Below, in pieces: positions 60,502-64,000 of a stretch of DNA of 64,000 bases (positions are counted from its first letter, which is position 1; each line of letters begins with the position of its first letter). Under the pieces are notes generated by a model. That model searched no databases. It was given only the letters and a program-made list of their open reading frames with translations, and was not told the origin of the DNA. The DNA lies in contig OX485808.1 in assembly GCA_950295325.1 (NCBI GenBank), positions 23,828,527-23,892,526 of the forward strand, read 5' to 3'. A program made the position numbers and the translations under genes. The stretch comes from Polytrichum commune. Its lineage: Eukaryota > Streptophyta > Polytrichopsida > Polytrichales > Polytrichaceae.

Positions 60502-61374
60502 AAACCATTTGTTCCCGCTAAGGAGTCGAAGAAGGGCACGGGTAAACATTTACCCAAGCAGTTGAAGTGTTCCCATTATGGGCGGAATAATCATGCGGTG
60601 GAGAACTGCTTTGCTCTCCATCCTGAGAAATGTCCTTCTTCCGACCGGGAGAAGACGTTGGAGGCAAAGGTTGGAGCCATGGAGGAGAGGTTCAAAAGCT
60701 TGTCGTCATCCGGCCAAATCTTGGCCTCACCGTCTTCCTCTGGAGCTCAGGCTAGTTCTTCTACTCCAGATTATTATATGTTCGGAGCCTTGGGCAAGGT
60801 GGTGAGTTCCGCAGCCGTAACACGTGCTCAAGCCGTGTCACAAGCTATACCTTCGACCACAAGTGAGTATGTGGCAAGCTTGCGAGCTCGGGACAATGCG
60901 CCCACGGACCAGATTGGTCAGGCACGACTACCATTATCTTTTGGATTGGCCGATGTCGTCCAATCTGTCAGTGGTCGTCATCCGAACGATGAAGTTTCAA
61001 ATTCAGCGACCGACGTGGCTCATACGTTGGCATCTAAGGTGTTGCACACACCTTTGTTCACGACACTAGAGTGGTCGTCGCCAGAGTTCCAACCTGCTAA
61101 GGTTTCTCGCTTAGCAGGTAGGATTTTGGAAGGGAAGGCATCCTTACCTTCTCTGACCATGGCTCAAGCCAATACGGACATCCCTGCTTCTGAAGATCCT
61201 GAGGAGGTGGCCAAACAGCGAGCGAGACTTGCGGCAAAGGCCATTGCGTCTTTTGACGCACACGCCTCAGATGACAGGGCACCGACCACGTCTTATGACT
61301 CACCAGTATCCGCGGGAGCAACTTATTTGTCTGATGTCGCTGCTAGACCTGCCCGCGAGCGCCGCGGCATTTGA
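60502..61374 (+). pseudogene. gag C-terminal part with damaged second knuckle
   Basis: It continues in the frame of the preceding segment. Near 60565 a second knuckle-like motif reads KCSHYGRNNHAVENC: the second Cys of a CX2CX4HX4C finger is Tyr. A Ser/Ala-rich linker follows (60700-61370) with one short helix. It ends at TGA 61372-61374, again with the frame continuing beyond. The linker has no other recognisable domain. Confidence 0.6.
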
Positions 61375-62124
61375 CCCGGCGTTGTGCGTATGGTAAATGA
61401 TATCGGCATTTTGGTGGTCAGTCGCACTGGGAGCAATGCTACTCGGGTTGCTCCTCGTTGTGTGATGATGGATTCAGGGGCACAACCAGTTATGATCGGC
61501 AAGAGGCTTGCCCAAGAGTTGGGGTTGGCGGCCGAGGATTTGGCTCCCTGTCCATTCATCATTGTCACATTCATTGATCACGTGGAACGGGCCACGGGTT
61601 ATACTCGCGAGCCATTACAGCTTAATTTCCAAGTGAAGCCTGGAGATTCACCCGCACCTCTTCTTCTTAGGTGTGTGGTGACGGATGCGACCAACTATGA
61701 CATTTTAGTTGGTCAACAAGCACTTTCTCCTCTTGGTTTTGGTTTGGACAACTGGACTGAGGAGGCGTGGATCCGACCAGGTTGGTCGGCTGGGGATGGC
61801 CGCAGGGAACTTATTCCCGTGGCTTTCGCGGCAGCCGCGACCATAGCACCATTATCTATGGTTTTTGGATGTGGTGCTATGGTGGACACATTGCCTTATG
61901 GTTCCGCATTGTTGGAGGAGTCATTAGCATTCATGGGAAGTACAGACGATCAACGGAATATGGCACCTAAAGGTGCATTAGTGCGCCATCCCAAGGATCC
62001 CCTTCCTCCTTGGCGTGATTCCGCCGAGCTATTTCGGAGGTGCGAGGATATTATTCACTCTTTCACTCCCAGAACACCGGTCATATCGGATGCCTTCTCG
62101 GCATTGGCACATCCCATTTTATAG
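61375..62124 (+). pseudogene. Retrotransposon aspartic protease (retropepsin)
   Basis: ORF 61384-62124. Residues 26-30 MMDSG contain the catalytic D-S-G (family D-S/T-G), followed by AQPVMIGKRLAQELGL. Residues 101-110 TNYDILVGQQ form the second hydrophobic signature (ILVG). A linker (residues ~115-245) follows, with no recognised fold. It would cleave the gag-pol polyprotein. It ends at TAG 62122-62124; the codons after it (CAG CCG CCA) stay in frame with the methyltransferase, so protease and methyltransferase were one polyprotein. Confidence 0.75.
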
Positions 62125-63260
62125 CAGCCGCCAGACGCGGGGATTACTTTGGTGGAACTATTTGGGGGCATCGGCACAGGCTTAGCGGCCGTATTGGAGG
62201 TTGGCCTCACGGTTAGACGGTATGTCTATGTGGACAACTCTCAAGTATCCACCCGTGTGGCTCGTCACCATCTTCACCATTTGATGGTATTGTACCCCCA
62301 GCAGTTACCTCCAACTGCCATTCGTGGGTGTTTTTCACGTCTTCCTCGTGATGTTACACTCATCAGTGAGGCCGACTTACGACACTTGGGTCCGGTGGAT
62401 ATGGTCATTGCGGGATGGCCATGCCAGGGCCATTCACGTACTGGAGCCGGCCGAGGTCTAGAGGATCCCAGGTCTAATTTATTTTGGGACCTCATCCGCC
62501 TCATGCAGTGGTGGTTTTCCCACCAACATACCCCTCCATGGTATATATTCGAGAATGTACCATTGTTGGGCGACTCTGGGGATAAGGTGTTGGAAGGTGA
62601 TCATTATGTTCGTCAACACCTTGGAGATCCCATTTTTGTGGATGCCGCGAGCATTGGTTCTTATGCCCACCGGCCTCGCTGGATTTGGACCAACCTCGCA
62701 CCGTCATCTACTTTAGCTGCAGCATTTTCTGCAGTACCTCCACCTTTGGATCAGAAGGTGGATGACATCTTGGATCAAACCGGACCTCTTTGCCGGTTGT
62801 TCGAGATGATTTACCCCCGTTGGCATTGGTCAACAAAGTGGGGGCACCACGGAAAGCATTTCCCACCTTTATGACGTTTCCACAGTCATTCGCCTTCCGC
62901 GATCGGGGGCCGGGTATGGTGTTGGATGCTAACACCAAGACCCACACTGAACCCTTGGCTGATGAACGAGAGCGTGCCATGGGCTTCCGCACTGGTACCA
63001 CCGCAGTTCCTGGCCTTCCTGAGGGCCAACGACGCTTCGTATTGGGCCAAGCCATGGATCTCCATACAATGGTGTGGACTGTTAGTTTATGCCTTGCATT
63101 GCAACGGCATCGTGGTGACCAGTTATTGTCTCTGGGGGAAGAGGATTCTGGTCAGGGGGCAGAGGATTCTGGTCAGGGGGCACAGCGATCCACATCCATG
63201 GAGGAGGGAATTGATGTCATGGTTGGAGAAGCCGAACGAATCTTTCGATTCGAGCAGTAG
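62125..63260 (+). pseudogene. C5 cytosine DNA methyltransferase domain within retrotransposon polyprotein
   Basis: Motifs lie in canonical order. I: VELFGGIGTGLAAV (~62152-62193); IV: AGWPCQGHS with catalytic Cys at 62422-62424; VI: FENV (~62551); VIII: YAHRPRW (~62662-62680); IX: FPTFMTFPQSFAF (~62859-62897); X: RRFVLGQAMDLHTM (~63031-63072), the family's G-N-A being G-Q-A here. Motifs I-VIII are in one frame and IX-X in another, so a one-base shift lies near 62780-62795. The order is not the rearranged order of plant DRM enzymes; VDAASIGSYAHRPRWIW resembles the DNMT3 group. It would methylate cytosine using S-adenosylmethionine. A 21-bp repeat (GAGGATTCTGGTCAGGGGGC) is doubled at ~63140-63181. 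TAG at 63258-63260. Confidence 0.85.
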
Positions 63261-63447
63261 GTAATGGAGGAGCTCCGAGCTCAACGAATTTATACTGCTT
63301 TGGCTTCTTTACCTCCGGTGGTGGCTTCATCATCACATATTGGTGGTGATGAAGAGGAGATGGACTCTATTGCTAGCACGGAGGTTGGGGGCATGGTTAA
63401 TGTCCCCTCCTCTCATTAGCAGTTAGAATCCGTGCCAGCACCAGGTG
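63261..63447 (+). pseudogene. Polyprotein continuation after methyltransferase
   Basis: The frame of motifs IX-X reads on past TAG 63258-63260 (MEELRAQRIYTALASLPPVV) to another TAG near 63418, then to the MITE at 63448. It is an acidic linker without recognised domain. Confidence 0.5.
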
Positions 63448-63857
63448 CACGGGGGGATCACACCCCCTTACATTTCATAACCACGTGCGATAAAAGTTTG
63501 CTACCCTATATTACATGTCATAGATAATTTTTAAAATTATGATATTTTTTTCTACATACACATAACCATTGATAATATCTTTTGTATATTTTTTTGAAAT
63601 TTTTAGTCATCTTCATTTTTTGTAGTAATTTGTTTAGTTCAATGTTGCGTCATTCTAGTTAGAAACGGTATGTTTTATAAAAAAAACAAATCATCAAATT
63701 TGGTTACCAATTTTTACTATGTAATAGATACTATGTATATCTACTCATGAAAAAAAATCATAAACTTTTGAACCATTTTGGTGATGCTTTTATGTAAAAG
63801 TAGATTTTGTTTTATCGCACGTGGTGTTCAACTTGACAATGAAGTGCACCCCCCGTG
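63448..63857 (+). mobile_element. hAT-like MITE (family M4), 410 bp
   Basis: It has CACGGGGGG at the left and CCCCCCGTG at the right, with imperfect inverted similarity reaching ~50 bases (CCACGTGCGATAAAA at both ends). It is flanked by the 8-bp duplication ACCAGGTG (63440-63447, 63858-63865). AT-rich interior without ORF. A partial relative is at 38537-38735. It interrupts the retrotransposon polyprotein. Confidence 0.8.
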
Positions 63858-63865
63858 ACCAGGTG

Positions 63866-63936
63866 GCTCTCTTCTAGTGGAAAGGGAGACCACAGAGTTT
63901 GATGATTGGCCATTGGAATTGGGCCCTCATCTCACT
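63866..63936 (+). pseudogene. Retrotransposon polyprotein fragment between MITE and LTR
   Basis: One frame reads GSLLVERETTEFDDWPLELG without stops, consistent with the polyprotein resuming after the MITE. Confidence 0.45.
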
Positions 63937-64000
63937 TGTCGCAACCCTTGCTAGTTTTCCTTCACTTAGCTTGACCGCCTTTCCAACCTAGCAAGTGCCA
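63937..64000 (-). mobile_element. Start of a family-B LTR, cut by window end
   Basis: TGTCGCAACCCTTGCTAG at 63937-63954 is the exact reverse complement of the 3' end of the family-B LTR at 18584-19555. Similarity then fades. It is either a diverged LTR or a longer element running out of the window. Confidence 0.55.

Larger units (their letters stand above)
59318..63936 (+). mobile_element. Degenerate Ty3-like retrotransposon carrying a cytosine methyltransferase
   Basis: In order on one strand it has a gag region (59318-61374) with a CCHC knuckle, an aspartic protease (61384-62124), a C5 DNA methyltransferase (62125-63130) and further coding sequence to the window edge. The parts from ~59880 to 62790 lie in a single frame interrupted only by three stop codons. 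It is then cut by a hAT-like MITE (63448-63857) and by a family-B LTR starting at 63937. RT, RNase H and integrase would be expected to the right, outside the window. The gypsy/Ty3 call rests on gag and protease style only. Confidence 0.7.

Noticed and set aside
62125-63130. Plant DRM-type methyltransferase
   Set aside because: DRM enzymes have motifs in rearranged order (VI-X before I-V); here the order is I, IV, VI, VIII, IX, X.

Overview
The window looks like repeat-rich, intron-bearing nuclear DNA of a green plant lineage (streptophyte; a charophyte alga, bryophyte, lycophyte or other large-genome plant all fit). The evidence is the mix of LINE, Ty3-type LTR, solo-LTR, hAT-like and PIF/Harbinger-like MITEs, the long non-coding AT-rich stretches and the absence of any prokaryotic gene organisation. 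The species cannot be fixed from sequence alone. Almost everything recognisable is a mobile element or an inactivated copy; the best intact host-like ORF encodes a multi-pass membrane protein (40018-41283).

Layout. (1) 1105-12008 is a 10.9 kb LINE (LINE-A) with ORF1, then an ORF2 carrying a 2A-like ribosome-skipping motif, an APE-type endonuclease, reverse transcriptase, a methyltransferase-like segment, RNase H, a CCHC finger and a C-terminal restriction-like (PD-(D/E)XK) endonuclease. Two endonucleases in one LINE is the hallmark of the Dualen/RandI clade. It is flanked by a ~158 bp target-site duplication whose unoccupied counterpart is present at 33971-34128. (2) A long segmental duplication runs through the window: positions 1-26778 and 33007-48838 are diverged copies of one block containing the membrane-protein gene. 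Insertions present in only one copy give a clear order of events: a family-B solo LTR predates the duplication, whereas LINE-A, another family-B LTR, a hAT-like MITE and two family-A LTRs postdate it. (3) 48839-52395 is a truncated relative of LINE-A (LINE-B), split by a family-A solo LTR. (4) 52400-59300 holds fragments, tandem repeats and a fourth family-A LTR. (5) 59318 to about 63936 is a degenerate Ty3-like gag-protease polyprotein fused in order to a C5 cytosine DNA methyltransferase with motifs I, IV, VI, VIII, IX and X. It is broken by a hAT-like MITE and then by a family-B LTR at the window edge.

The most interesting items are the retrotransposon carrying a cytosine methyltransferase, the dual-endonuclease LINE with a 2A-like motif and an adenine-methyltransferase-like segment, and the family-A LTRs, three of which carry a private minisatellite built on the same CTGG/CGGCTGG core. 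Several in-frame stops in both retrotransposons can be explained by C-to-T or G-to-A changes, as expected if the elements were methylated and decayed by deamination.
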